Positions 10,878 to 22,600 of a DNA stretch of 64,000 nucleotides are shown one piece after another. This DNA is from Acanthochlamys bracteata (taxonomy: Eukaryota > Streptophyta > Magnoliopsida > Pandanales > Velloziaceae): positions 2,991,270 through 3,055,269 of the forward strand of contig CM034136.1 of assembly GCA_019914995.1 (NCBI GenBank). Reading direction: 5' to 3'. Both the position numbers and the translations under genes were made by a program. Position 1 is the stretch's first letter, and each line of letters opens with the position of its first letter. The notes beneath the pieces are model-generated. The model had not been told where the DNA came from and ran no database searches. It saw only the letters and a list, made by a program, of their open reading frames with translations.

Positions 10878-11215
10878 AATAGATAAGAGTTGGATGAAAA
10901 TTAAAAATAGAGTAAGCGAAGAGTATATTGATGGAGTTAAAAAATTTATGAAGTTTATTGGTCAGTATATAGAAAATATGGAAAGTATTTAACGACAGTG
11001 TAGATTTTGTTTAAATATATATTGGCAAATTTGAAAAGTGGTTGAAATGCATTTAATAACAAAGGGTATTATGGTGATGTATACCACATGGCTGGATCAC
11101 GGAAATAAGCTTTCAGAGACTAACAATCAATCAAGTAGAGGATTAGGAGAAACTCTTATTGTAGATGTCGACAGTGATGATGATGATAATGAATTATTTG
11201 AAATGCTAAATTAAT
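10878..11215 (+). pseudogene. Transposase-associated domain relic of the CACTA element
   Basis: The first part reads KSWMKIKNRVSEEYIDGVKK then FMKF, matching the start of the plant transposase-associated domain (DRSWM...R.S.EYI.GV..F). A later stretch (about 11046-11215) reads HLITKGIMVMYTTWLDHG and then an acidic tail VDVDSDDDDNELFEMLN and a stop. This matches the domain's C-terminal half (HL...GFM..Y..W..HGE). The cysteine-containing middle is unreadable, and a frame break separates the two halves. No TNP2 catalytic region follows within the element. Confidence 0.65.
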
Positions 11216-11324
11216 TGTAGTAGGTCATGAGTAAAATACTTGAAAAATGTTCACAAACTGACTAGCCGATTACATAAGAACAAATTATATAAAGAGTTTT
11301 TGGAAATAAATCTGGTTTGTGGTT

Positions 11325-11577
11325 AGGGATCAGGACCAAAACTACAGCGTAAAGATGATCGTGTATTCGAGGTATCTAGTCTAAGGACTCAACTAGAGAG
11401 AGTAAGAGAAGAACGGGAGGGTATGAGTGGAAGACTTAGTGTTCTTCTGTAGGAGGTCTCAAGAGTGACTACCCTTGAAGAGGAACTAGAGCGATAACAT
11501 CCGCAATTCAACGTACTCGTGTAAATGATGCAGTTTATGACAAATCAACTGCAAAGACAGGATCCAACTTTAGGTAA
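11325..11577 (+). pseudogene. Coiled-coil tail of a CACTA-encoded protein
   Basis: A nearly open frame reads VFEVSSLRTQLERVREEREG, MSGRLSVLL, a stop, EVSRVTTLEEELER, another stop, and FNVLVQMMQFMTNQLQRQDP. The heptad-like Leu/Glu/Arg pattern and the MTNQLQRQDP ending resemble the C-terminal coiled coil of the second protein (PttA/tnpA-like) of plant En/Spm elements. It has at least two in-frame stops. It lies between the transposase-associated relic and the right subterminal array. Confidence 0.45.
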
Positions 11578-12699
11578 GTGGTTATCTTGTGGTCGTAAAC
11601 TTCTCACTCTTCAATTTTTTTATAATTTATTAATATTATTATACGATATCTTTAGATATCAGCAAGTTAGAGAAAATTTACGATTTAAAATTTTAATTTA
11701 GAATAATTTAGTTTAAAATAATATAGGGGGGACTAAAATATGAAATAAGTCATCAAATGGTACGAAATTGTTGCCGACACGATCGGCTCGACGAGTGAGA
11801 CGGCAGGAAGAGTAGGAGGAGTAAGTTAGAGTCAATTTTAAAGTTTAAAAATTTAATATATAAAAGCTTATTTATTACAATATAGGGGTCAAAATATAAA
11901 CTAAGTCGTCAACATAGGCAAATTTGTTTTCATTTTAGATTCACGAACGTTAGTTCTTATTTGAGAAGAAGGACGCCCTCAGTATTTGATTCTTTGGTTT
12001 ACGCAGTTTTTGATTATTTAGAACAATCTAATGAAATATTTTTATAAATTTTGTATTTGTTGTATGAAAACAACGATATAATATAAAACTTATATAATAT
12101 TGACTATATTTTGTATTTGTTGAATGAAATTATAAATTTAGTAATATTTAGTATTGAATTAGTATGTTATAATATTTTTCGTTAGAATATAAATAAAACG
12201 TAAATAAAAAAACTAAATTAGCGACCAGAATGGAGTAGTCGTTGATATCAAATAACAGCTAGTAGCGCGATGTGGTAGCTAATGGGTAAACAATAGGAGC
12301 TTCTGTGACCAGTAGCTGGTGGTCGCTAAAGTGAACATTTGCGGCTAACTACTTGCAGTCGCTATAGTTCTTGCTAAAGCGACTAGGCGATTTGGCCGCT
12401 GATGTCAGCACTTTACGATCGTTTGCTCGAGATCGCTGATGTAATCATTAGCGATCACTGTGAGCTGGTCGCTACTGTCAATATAATTGCGACCTTCTTT
12501 ACCTGATCGCTAATAATTTAACAGTGACGATTGGTATTGTTGGGATCATTGCGACTGTAGTTTCAGTTGGTTGCTAAAGGCTTTAGCGACAGTGCAACTA
12601 GTTTGGCGACCATCTTTTTTTGGTCACTAAAAGCTTTAGTGACGGTTTTCAATTTATAGTGAACAACTTTTGCGACCGCTATTGGTGAACCCTCCACAC

Positions 12700-13605
12700 T
12701 GCTTCAACACACCTATCACACGACATGCCAACCTTGAGAACGACTATCTGCAAACAAAACATATAGCGTTAAGATACTAGGAAGGGTCATAATGCATAAA
12801 ACCAAATTAGGAGAATGAACTTGTCACTAGGAACTAGAATTGAATCAAGTGTCATTAAGAAATTAAATTTCCATGCCTAGTTAGAATTTAACTTTTTAGA
12901 CTAATTTGCTACATGCTTCTAGAAATTGGATTGCAGTTTAACCACAAGCATAAGTCTTCCACAAGATGGCATCAAAGAACAATTTAGATGGGGTCATATA
13001 AATAACTTTTCTAGTTCTAGATTATGTTGATTCTAGCTTTCACAATTATATTCTAGAATTACATTACAAGCAACCATGAGAATTACCGTTCTGATGCTTT
13101 TCTTTTTCAATAAAACAATCGCTTGTTTAAGTAAAACCTAGTAATCAAACAAGCTTTTTAATGTTAACTACTTTTTTCGTTTAAAAGCGCCAAACAAGCA
13201 TTCCCAAACATGCCCTAACTATTTGAAGTAATTTGATACATAAAAATCCCAATGATTGCATTGCCATAATCTTCCTTAAGCACGTTTAACTAATAATATT
13301 ATTTTTTGTTAATCTTCCATTTTATATTATATAATATCTCATTTTTTATGTAACAAGTAATTTTGATAATATATTAAATAGACTTGATAAGTACTTTAGA
13401 CTATCTAAATCGAACTTAATTCAAATAGTGTTAGTTCGTTTAAGTGAAATTCAACTCAACTTTTTAATTCCTCAAGTTTTGTCTATTTAATTATGGTAGT
13501 GAGAGCACGTTTGGGATTGCTAAAACAAAAGTAAGCTTTTTTCTTTAAAAAAAGCTTTCATTTGTTTCCGATTTTTTAAAAATATATATATAATTATTTT
13601 ATGAT
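12700..13605. other. Intergenic DNA between two CACTA relics
   Basis: No gene recognised. A stretch near 13120-13215 and another near 13503-13560 contain words of the CCAAACA/GTTTGGGA type seen at MITE ends elsewhere in the window, so degraded MITEs are likely here. Ends could not be fixed. Confidence 0.4.
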
Positions 13606-13608
13606 GTC

Positions 13609-14030
13609 ACTATAATAAAAAGTACTAATAAAGATCGAAGAATCAAGTCGTTATTTTACAAAACTAGTTGCACTGCTATCTGCAACAATAAAAATTGGTC
13701 ACCAAAAGTCTGTAACCGATACTAATAGCGACTAGAAAGTGAAGTTGGTCACAATTGACTCTCACAATCGCGAGCTACCACTTTTGGTCGCCAAAATCTT
13801 CAGCGACCAATTAAACTGGACGTTATCAACATAACAGCGACCAACAAACACAAGTCGCTATCATTAGTGATCGGGTGGAGGCTAGTCACTATTTTATCGC
13901 TTTAGCGACCAAGTTTGTGTTGGTTGTTATTACCATAATGACCATCACTGGTCGCTAACGACTAGCGACCAGAATGTTGTTGGTTGCTAAAGAGTAGCGA
14001 CCAACATAATTCTAGTCTCCAATTACAAAA
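13609..14030. mobile_element. Small AGCGACC-array fragment of the same CACTA-like family
   Basis: It starts near CACTATAATAAAAAG (13609), similar to the reverse-complemented right end of the preceding AGCGACC element (CACTATAAATTG). It contains at least eight copies of GCGACC or its complement up to about 14010. No right terminus was found, so it may be a truncated end or a short deletion derivative. Confidence 0.5.
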
Positions 14031-15656
14031 TTTTTGTTCAAAAACTTTTGGTTATTTAAACATATAAAATAGTATATAATGAATATTATAAAGAATATTT
14101 GATTGGGACGAACCAAATGCAAAATTTAGTTTCTTTTCTAAATTTGTAGTTCCCTTGGAGAGGTTCCTATAAGGTGTTCAGTGGCTCTAGGAAGGCTTCG
14201 AATTAACTAGCTCACTATCTATGTATCATATAGACTTTATTTTTAAATGATGTATAGTAGCTAGTTGAAATATATTATCATTTGATTCACTGACAAGATA
14301 AACTCTAATATGCAACGAGAGGATGTTTCGATTTGGCTTGTAAATCTTCAACGATTCTACATAATGTATTTTTTTCTTATAAGCACCAATATTTTCACCA
14401 CTTGGTGTAGTAGTTTAATATAATATACTGTTCTAATGTATTGTTATAGTAACATAATGGATGATTTGTGATGCTCCTTGTAACATAATCTGTAATTTCT
14501 TCTTAAATGAAAATCGAATTCGAAGTTTTGAACTAAAATTTGGGTGTTAGCAACATTAGTTTTGATATCACCTTTGTGATATGTTCATTGCCAGAAAATT
14601 ATTATAATTTTGTCTTGGTCTTGTGAAAATCTTATTTATATGATACTCTAACTTTAATGAAAGAATCTAGTTTAATTTGTACTTACATCTGTTCTTCAGT
14701 TCTGCAAGTCTTTCATACGTAGCACTTTATGATTAATGATTTTGTCATACTAGCCAATTATTATGTAGAATGATTTTGTCATTGTGAAAGAGCACGCGAC
14801 TAGTCAGTTGTCTTTTAGGGGAATATAGGTAGACTTCTAATGCAATAATAGTGATAGCCAGCTGGTTATCTCTTATTATCCATGTGCTTTGTTTTGGTTT
14901 TATGATTGCATATAGTCAGATTAGCTATATTACAAATAAATTACAAATTACAAATTTAATTCTTTTTATTATAAGAATAGTTTTAGGGTTCCGATAGTAA
15001 TGCAAACATAAAGTTATATATTTAATTTTCATAATACCCATTAGGTTTCTTTTCTAGAAAACTCTCATCTCCAAAACGTTAATGACTTAGGTGTATTCTT
15101 TTTATACAACTCACTTCTGTTAAAAGTCACTTCTAACTCAGTTCTAAATATACAAAAGAATATAAAATGTCACTTCCATTTACTTCTTTTTATAAAAGAA
15201 CACAAAATTAAATTTATTTTCAGTAATACTATTTATAATAACTCACTTTCTAATAATTTATTTCTAAATAACTCATTTCTAGTTTAAAAGAACTTACCCT
15301 AAAGCACTTTTTAAATAAACCAAATATTTTACTATGACGTCATTTGGTAATGTGGTGCGACAAGCTAAACATACTTTTATCATAAAAAGTACTTCTAGTG
15401 TTTAGTTCACTTCAAAAGTAACTTAAGTAATTTTAGTTTTTGGCTCTAAAGCGCTTTTAAAAAATCGCTTTTGTTTAAGATAGGTTACCTCATCTATAAG
15501 TGACTTTCTCTCATAAAAATTCACATTCAGATGACTTTTATATTTATTTCACCAATTTACTTCTAATAACTCATTTTCCAAAAATTTATTTTTCAAAATG
15601 TACTTTTGCACAAGTAAATGTGCTAAAGAGAAAAAAAATACTTTAGCAAAAGAGAT
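14031..15656. other. Intergenic AT-rich DNA
   Basis: No gene recognised. 15040-15600 is full of repeated short words such as ACTTCT, CACTTCTA and AAAAGTACTTCT, suggesting an old degraded repeat. Nothing else could be supported. Confidence 0.45.
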
Positions 15657-15659
15657 TTA

Positions 15660-15927
15660 GGGTGTGTTTCAATTACAATAAACTCTAGTTTCTCCTCTCA
15701 GATTTTGAGTTTGGTCACTTTATGTGTTTTTATTGGTCATTCATGTGTTTTAGTTATTATTTCGAACTTTATTTTCACTTTTACATCAAACTCTATTTTT
15801 ACCAAATTTCACTTCACATACTTCAAGTAGCACTCGAACTGTGTCTATTGAATTTTATTTCTTACCGAATTTTACTTTTATAAAATCTAACTTTACAAAG
15901 GTCACCTCATGTAATTAACACACGCCC
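15660..15927. mobile_element. Tourist-like MITE with TTA target duplication
   Basis: 268 bp, starting GGGTGTGTTTCAATTAC and ending GTAATTAACACACGCCC, so the terminal inverted repeats are about 17 bp with a few mismatches. A perfect TTA duplication flanks it (15657-15659 and 15928-15930). The TIR and trinucleotide duplication fit the PIF/Harbinger (Tourist) superfamily. No coding capacity. Confidence 0.85.
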
Positions 15928-16182
15928 TTAATTAAAGTACTTAGAGAGTATTTGGCAATGTTTATGACATTGCTTTTCTTTCAAAAAGTTTTCATTTTTC
16001 AATAATTTTTCACAGCATTTAATTGTTATTTTTAAAATTTTAAAAAATACATATGAATTATGTATAATACAATTTATATATATATAATTTTTATTTTTTA
16101 AGTCAAAAATTCAAATACATTTTTTAAGAAATTTTTAAATAAGCTTCGTTTCATAAACCTCTTCATAACTCCAGAAAGCTTA

Positions 16183-16443
16183 GGTCCCGTTTGGCATTGC
16201 GTTTCAAAAAAATAACTTCGTAATTTTTTATTTCATATTTTTTAATACATATTTTATAAGTATATAGAAAATTTATTTAAAAATTTAAAAAATGTAAAAA
16301 GATTTTACGTAGTAAAATCTTTTTATTGTATATTTTTATTATTTTTTTAAAAATAAAAAAAATAAAATTTGTTTCTCAAAAAAAATAAAAATATTTTTTA
16401 TTTTAAAAAAATTCTATTTGATAAGCAACTCGTAAACGGTTCC
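16183..16443. mobile_element. Tourist-like MITE with TTA target duplication, next to the PRL1 promoter
   Basis: 261 bp, starting GGTCCCGTTTGGCATTGC and ending GCAACTCGTAAACGGTTCC. TTA is duplicated at 16180-16182 and 16444-16446. The interior is extremely AT-rich and shares the TTATAAGTAT...AGAAAATTTATTTAAA core with other MITE copies in the window. It ends about 190 bp before the PRL1 start codon, so it forms the distal part of that promoter. Confidence 0.85.
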
Positions 16444-16473
16444 TTAGAGCTTTACCAATTACCATACTACAAT

Positions 16474-16615
16474 TGGGCCGCCGCAGTAGGCGTGTGCCTA
16501 TTTAAGTTTCTCGAATCGTAAAGCATCGGCCCATTTATTGAGACCACCAGTGAAGAAAAAAAAACATAAACGAAACAAAACGAAAAAGCAGAGAGAGAGA
16601 GAGAGAGAGAGAGAG
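16474..16615 (+). promoter_or_regulatory. PRL1 proximal promoter and 5' UTR: site II-like motifs and a GA tract
   Basis: TGGGCC (16474-16479) and GGCCCA (16528-16533) are site II-type elements, common in promoters of plant housekeeping genes. A TATTTAAG at about 16498 could serve as a weak TATA-like element. A (GA) tract of about 25 bases (16591-16615) sits 20 bp before the start codon, probably in the 5' UTR; such tracts are bound by plant BPC/GAGA-binding proteins. The transcription start itself cannot be seen. Confidence 0.5.
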
Positions 16616-16634
16616 TTGTGGTGGTGGCTGTGTT

Positions 16635-19600
16635 ATGCCGGGGCTAACGACGGCAACGGCGGCAGCAATGGATGCAGTCGAGCCGCAATCCCTGAAGAAG
16701 CTCAGCCACAAATCACTTAAACGTGCGCTAGACCTCTTCTTTCCTTCACACGGCCAACAAATCCCCATCGACGCTGAGAGGTTTTTCTAAATTGCTGCTC
16801 TATAATTTCTCTTCACTCAATCAGGAAATAATTCCATGTTTTTTTTATTCTTCATTCCGAGTTCACGAATCTTACCAATGTTGTATTTTGTGGTTTTCTT
16901 TGGTCTTCTATGGATGCAGCAAGAAGATTCGGATTAATTACAAGGTTAGACAACCCATGTACTTCTTTTCCCCTTCGTTATTTGTCCCTTTAATTCAAAT
17001 CGAGCTTGGAATTTATAGGAACACGAGTAAGCATGAATTACGAACTTCATTGAACACTAATTTTTTAATTGCCTGTCTTCTGAGGCCTTAATGAAGCTCG
17101 ATAGTGTTTTATTTGAAAAAAAGGTATGTCTTGGTGAATTATATTGGCTCTTGTGCTGTCGTTGTGTTTGTGGATAATGTAGAACCTTTTGCCTTCTGAC
17201 TAATACAGGTTAATGCGGAATATGGAGCAGTGAAGAACTTGGCTAGTGAGCAAGCACGTGATGCTAGTGCACGAGGTCAAGGAGACCTAGCTCTGGCTAC
17301 TAAGGATATGGCACTAGCACTTCCAGGTCAGTTTTTCTTTTCAATCTAAGATACATAGATTGAGAGGTTAAAATTTTTTTGGTCTTAGCATTGTGGTGTT
17401 TCTTTTGATTCTTTTGATATGATATGATATGGTAGTCTCACTTTTTATGCATACTGTGATGTGATGGATGGTTTATTTTGTTTGTTTCTTTTCCTTCTAT
17501 TAAACACTAGTAAATTCCTTTGACCAACAACCTGATCTTCTTACCTTGTAAAACTTCTTGAATACTGTAACAGGCACTTACAATTGGATGTGAATTTACT
17601 AACCATTCACATTGTAAGTGCACTACTGGTGCTTCTCTCGGATGAGTTTGCATGGAGATTTGCTTGAGAACTATGCCTTGGATTTTGGTTTCTTCTTATT
17701 GGAAATAGTGTTCTAATAATCGTACATTATAATCTAGCTGCTTCTATGCAATGTATCTTATGCTGTTGTTATTGTGATTCTATATTTTTGAAATGGGCAA
17801 ACTTAGAACAAATACTTTAGTTAATTGATCTAGTTTTAAGCTTTATGGCTTCATTTACTTGGCTATCATGCAGTTTGCTCGTATCATGTAAGTTACAAAT
17901 AGATGTCATCTGTGATGAATATGAGCTTCTGGCACAAATGAATTCCCTGCTTGATCTCTTATAACTTTTGCTAATTTTCAACAGAAGGTTTACAATTCTC
18001 TCTCGTCTTCCATTGTTTTGTAGGCATGGTAAATGTCAAATATGATTTGAGGTGTATGCCCTCAAATGTATTGTGCACCTTTATGAATTTAATTTTAAAA
18101 TTATTTGTATTGCAAATTCATAATGTATCTCTGCATTTTTGATCAGGGAAACAAGACTCTAGAGATGGCATCGTAGATGGTGGTCTTGGGACTATTGTCC
18201 CCGCACTGAATATGCAAGTGAAAGGCTTGTAAGTGTGATCTCTTTGATGCTTGAATGCCTTTTTTTTGCGAATTTAAAAAGAACTATCGATTTCTTGCTA
18301 TTCTGTTTTGTTGATCGTGGTATTCAAATGTTCTTTTAACAGTGAGACAGGCACTCCTAGCAGAAATGCTGTAGGGTCAGTTATAGCAGCTACTAGCTCA
18401 TCTGAGAGGTGATGGTCTTTCTGTTAGTCATAATGAACATAGTCATAGAGTTTGGGAGTTGTTTTGTGTTTTCTACAATCTTGTACTCTCTCTCATTCTA
18501 GAAGATACTTCTCACGTATCCTTCTGTGATTTTTACCAGGCATCAATCAACATCTGCTTTGATGGAAAGAATACCTAGTAAATGGCCTCGTCCTGTGTGG
18601 CATTCTCCATGGAAACATTACAGGGTACATTTTCTTTCTTTTTCGTGCTAAATGAAAATGTCCTGTTAATATTGTTGTGCTTCTAGACATGTAATGTGGC
18701 ACCGAGATACCTGTAATAAGCTATATGTAGCTTTAGTCAGGCCCATAAAAACCTTGCACTGGTACAGTCACTTTCAACCTTCTTGGTTTTAGTTGATTAT
18801 TGGACATTCTAAGATTAGTACGTTGTTGGATTTTGCTTTCACTAGCAGTTTGACAAAGAAAATAATGTGTAAGGCTCTCTTTCTTGATAAGATGCCCGTC
18901 TTGCTTTGCTTGGGCTACTCTTTTTGAAAATTTGGTTTTGACTCTTTGCTTTGTCCTGCTTGCTGTGGCTCAACTCATGTTAGTAGGCCTACTACTATTT
19001 TTTCATAAATTAGCATGTTATTTAATTTAGTTTTTTTGGATTATCCTGTTTAATGTTGCTACTGCTCTTAATATGAAATGAGGTTATGAATATTGTTTAC
19101 TGCTATTTTTTTGCAATTGGCTGCTAACACTTGTAAGATATTACGGTGCCACCTTGCTGTGAGTTGTTAGGTGTTATAATAGGTTTCATGCCTGTTTTGG
19201 AGCCCCTTCATATGTTCTCCTTCAAGTCAAATATACTGAGTTCTTGTTTGGAGGCTCTTCAAACCTATGGATGACTTCTTTTGTACTAGCACTATTCTTG
19301 TGTCGTCTCATCAGATAGCTTGTATGGCTTTGCTATTTCAAGTGCATGTTGCATCTTAAGTTTCTTAGCCTTCATTATTTTTTATCCACCTATAATATTT
19401 TGTGAATTTGCGACAGAATTTGAAACCCTATTCGAGCCCCTTTTCCTTTCATCTTAATACGTCTTAGATACTTTTCCTTTCTTACCAATATTTGAAGCTT
19501 TGTTACAGTAAGTTCCCTATCCTGTTATTCCTAACATTTCTTATATCTTTGCAGGTGATTAGTGGTCATCTGGGGTGGGTGAGGTCAATTGCATTTGATC

Positions 19601-22600
19601 CTGGCAATCAATGGTTTTGCACTGGGTCTGCGGATCGCACAATAAAGGTACTAGAAGTGCTACTATTAAGGTAGCATTATCTGTTTACAGTGCTGTTTTG
19701 TGCATGCTTCAGAATTGTGATAACAGTTGTTTGACCACTAGCGCATTTGACTGTTTCAGCTTAATTCTATTCTGTGTCTTGTTTAGGAATTTTAATTAGC
19801 CATCTAATCTTACTTTCTGCTTGCCCTATCATCGGAGAAGATAACTTCTCTAACTTGTTCAACATTGGCTTTTAATCTTCATCTTGGTGATTTTTCTTTT
19901 GTGTGCTTAATCCCTAATAACCACTACTCATTTGCTTGACATGCATCAGAGTAGCTCTCATCTGTTCAGAATCTTTTTAATCCATGATGGCTTCTCTTTT
20001 TCTGGAAGACCTTCCGAAAGTTTATTAATCATACATACTAGGCTTAATGTGCATTCTGCATAACATCCATGTCAAAATCTCTCTGAGATGGAATTTCTCA
20101 TATTTTGTGCTTTTTCTGAATGTATATATAGTTGTCCTCTCTATGCAGTTGCAAAGTGCACACTAGCCATTAGCATGTCCTGCATGATGTGCACTTGGTT
20201 GTTATTGCATGTGCTGTGTCATTTGTTGTTATTGGTAGTTCTAGTGAGCCAGTTGCTTCTGCTTCTTTATATCTTCCGTCTTTGGTGTCTTATATATTAA
20301 TTATGTTTGCTCTGTGCCGCTTTCTTTTCTGAAGATTTGGGATGTTGCTTCTGGGAAATTGAAGCTGACACTGACAGGACATATAGAACAGATACGTGGT
20401 CAGTATACCGACATTTGATATAAGTATTATTTCGACCATGATGCATGTCTTTTGTTTGTCATGTTTGTTGAAATTTAGGACTTGCCGTGAGCCAAAGGCA
20501 CACTTATTTATTCTCGGCTGGTGATGACAAGCAAGTTAAATGTTGGGATCTTGAGCAAAACAAGGTTGTAGATCTTGTTTGATAAAAGAAAGATCTTCTG
20601 AAATTAAACCTTACGCATTTACATGGGCACTGAGTAATCATATGCTTTGTTAACGATTTAAAGGTGATAAGGTCATATCATGGGCATCTAAGTGGTGTCT
20701 ATTGCCTAGCTCTTCATCCAACTATCGATATTCTGTTAACTGGAGGTCGGGATTCTGTATGCCGGGTATGGATCTCCTCTCTCTCTCTCTCTCTTTAATT
20801 TATTTATTTTTAAGTAATGAAACATGGTTTGCTACTTCCTCTATCTTATAGTTATTGAAGCAATTGTATTTCTCAGGTATGGGACATTCGTACAAAAGCA
20901 ATGGTTTGTGCTTTATCTGGCCATGATAATACTGTCTGCTCAGTTTTTGCTCGTCCCACGGTAGGCTACTTTTCCAGTGCACATAATAGCTTCTGAACTG
21001 TCTAGAAATGCTTGTGTTCTGACAAGTTGTTTTTATTATAGAAAACTGTATGATAATGTGGGTCATATTGAAATGTATATGTTTATTTCTAGAAGAGTTA
21101 ACTAGTGTATATATCTATAATTGTTAGGGCTTCTCGTCTTTCATGACTTTTGAAATGAAAAGTCAAACTGCGTATTGATCTATTTAACTTATAGGAGTAT
21201 CGCAAACGTTCTTATGATATCATGAAGCATGTCTGATCATGTTTCCTGTTTATGTGTCATGCATCAACTGGGTTTTAACCGATCATGGCTAAAGACAAGG
21301 AACAGCTGTACGTATAGACAAATATTAACTGAAAATAACATCGTAACTTTCTAAAAGCTGTACAAGAGTATATATGAAATCATGCAAAACTTTATGGAAA
21401 TACTTCCTAGTAATATGCTTGTTGAACTATGATCATGCATGTGCTACAGCCCTTCAGATGTTTCTCTCGTGATAATAATTCGTGAATGTGCCTCAGACCT
21501 TCTGATGTTTCTCATAATATATTAGATATCACGATTTTTGTATGAACAAGAAGTTACTGCAGTGATTTGATGCTTTTTCAAGAAATGATATTAGGGAAAG
21601 GACAAGCTTTTTGCTGAGCTTTAATTCTCAAAGTGTTTCACTATGATCAAAATGCTTAGTGTATTGGTCTAATTGTAATTGCTACAATCCAGGATGCCAA
21701 TAACTAAGATTCATATCATAAGTCAACAAAAAAATTTCAGGGTGAGGAAATGTTTCTGTAACAAGGCTAGATGTATATTAGTGAGTTATTATGGTTGAAT
21801 ACCAATAACTAAGGGTGCAATGGTTTTATGAAAGTTACAATTGAGTTTAGAAGTGATCGCAATTAGGGAGATATGATCCCAGGTGAAACATTATAGGAAT
21901 TTTCGTAGCATTTATATATGCTATCCTGTTAATTTTTGAAAAAATCAACTATCAAGCTTCTAGTTTTGTATAAATAATTCTTATTGCAGAAGATTTTGTG
22001 AAGTTGTAGTATCTGGTTCTTGTAGTATTTGTTCCATCTGTCATTACCTGGCAGACTGTTCTATATGTAATTTTCATCCCTTTTCTTTCCGAGTTATTTT
22101 AACCCCCACGCCACCTCGTTGGTAGTGGTATTTTGTTAACATCCATTTTTAGGTGGCAAGTACACTCTTGCATATTTTGTGTAGAGTGTTTATCATTGCC
22201 AACTGAAAGAATTAATTGTCATATCTCCTTATTTAATTTCTTGCGTTTATAGCTGAGTCATCTGATCTTAAATTCATGATATGCTTGTTTATTACAAATC
22301 TTCATCTCAGGATCCTCAAGTTGTGACTGGTTCGCATGACACAACTATTAAATTTTGGGACCTTGTCGCTGGTAATTACCATCTTTCCTTTAGATTGCAC
22401 AATTTTTTAGTAAATTTCTTTATTCTATGAAAACACTGAAGATCTTCTTCTTCAGGAAAAGCAATGTGCACACTCACCCATCACAAGAAATCAGTCCGTG
22501 CCATGGCACTACATCCTAAGGAGTATGCTCTTTTATTTATCTCGGCCATCTTTTTCACATTTTACAATTTTGAAAATGCCTTATTACTTTGAAGTGCTTT

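Larger units (their letters stand above)
9640..12690. mobile_element. Decayed CACTA-type element of an AGCGACC-repeat family
   Basis: The left (9650-10130) and right (12210-12690) parts are dense with short repeats of TAGCGACC/GGTCGCTA in both orientations, a different array from the neighbouring ACCGACT elements. The interior holds remains of a TNP2-class transposase-associated domain. A possible right end reads TTTATAGTG (12663), whose reverse complement starts CACTATAAATTG. The left terminus and target duplication are not resolved. A GC-rich patch at about 10470-10590 is unlike the rest and could be captured exon DNA; I could not identify it. Confidence 0.65.
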
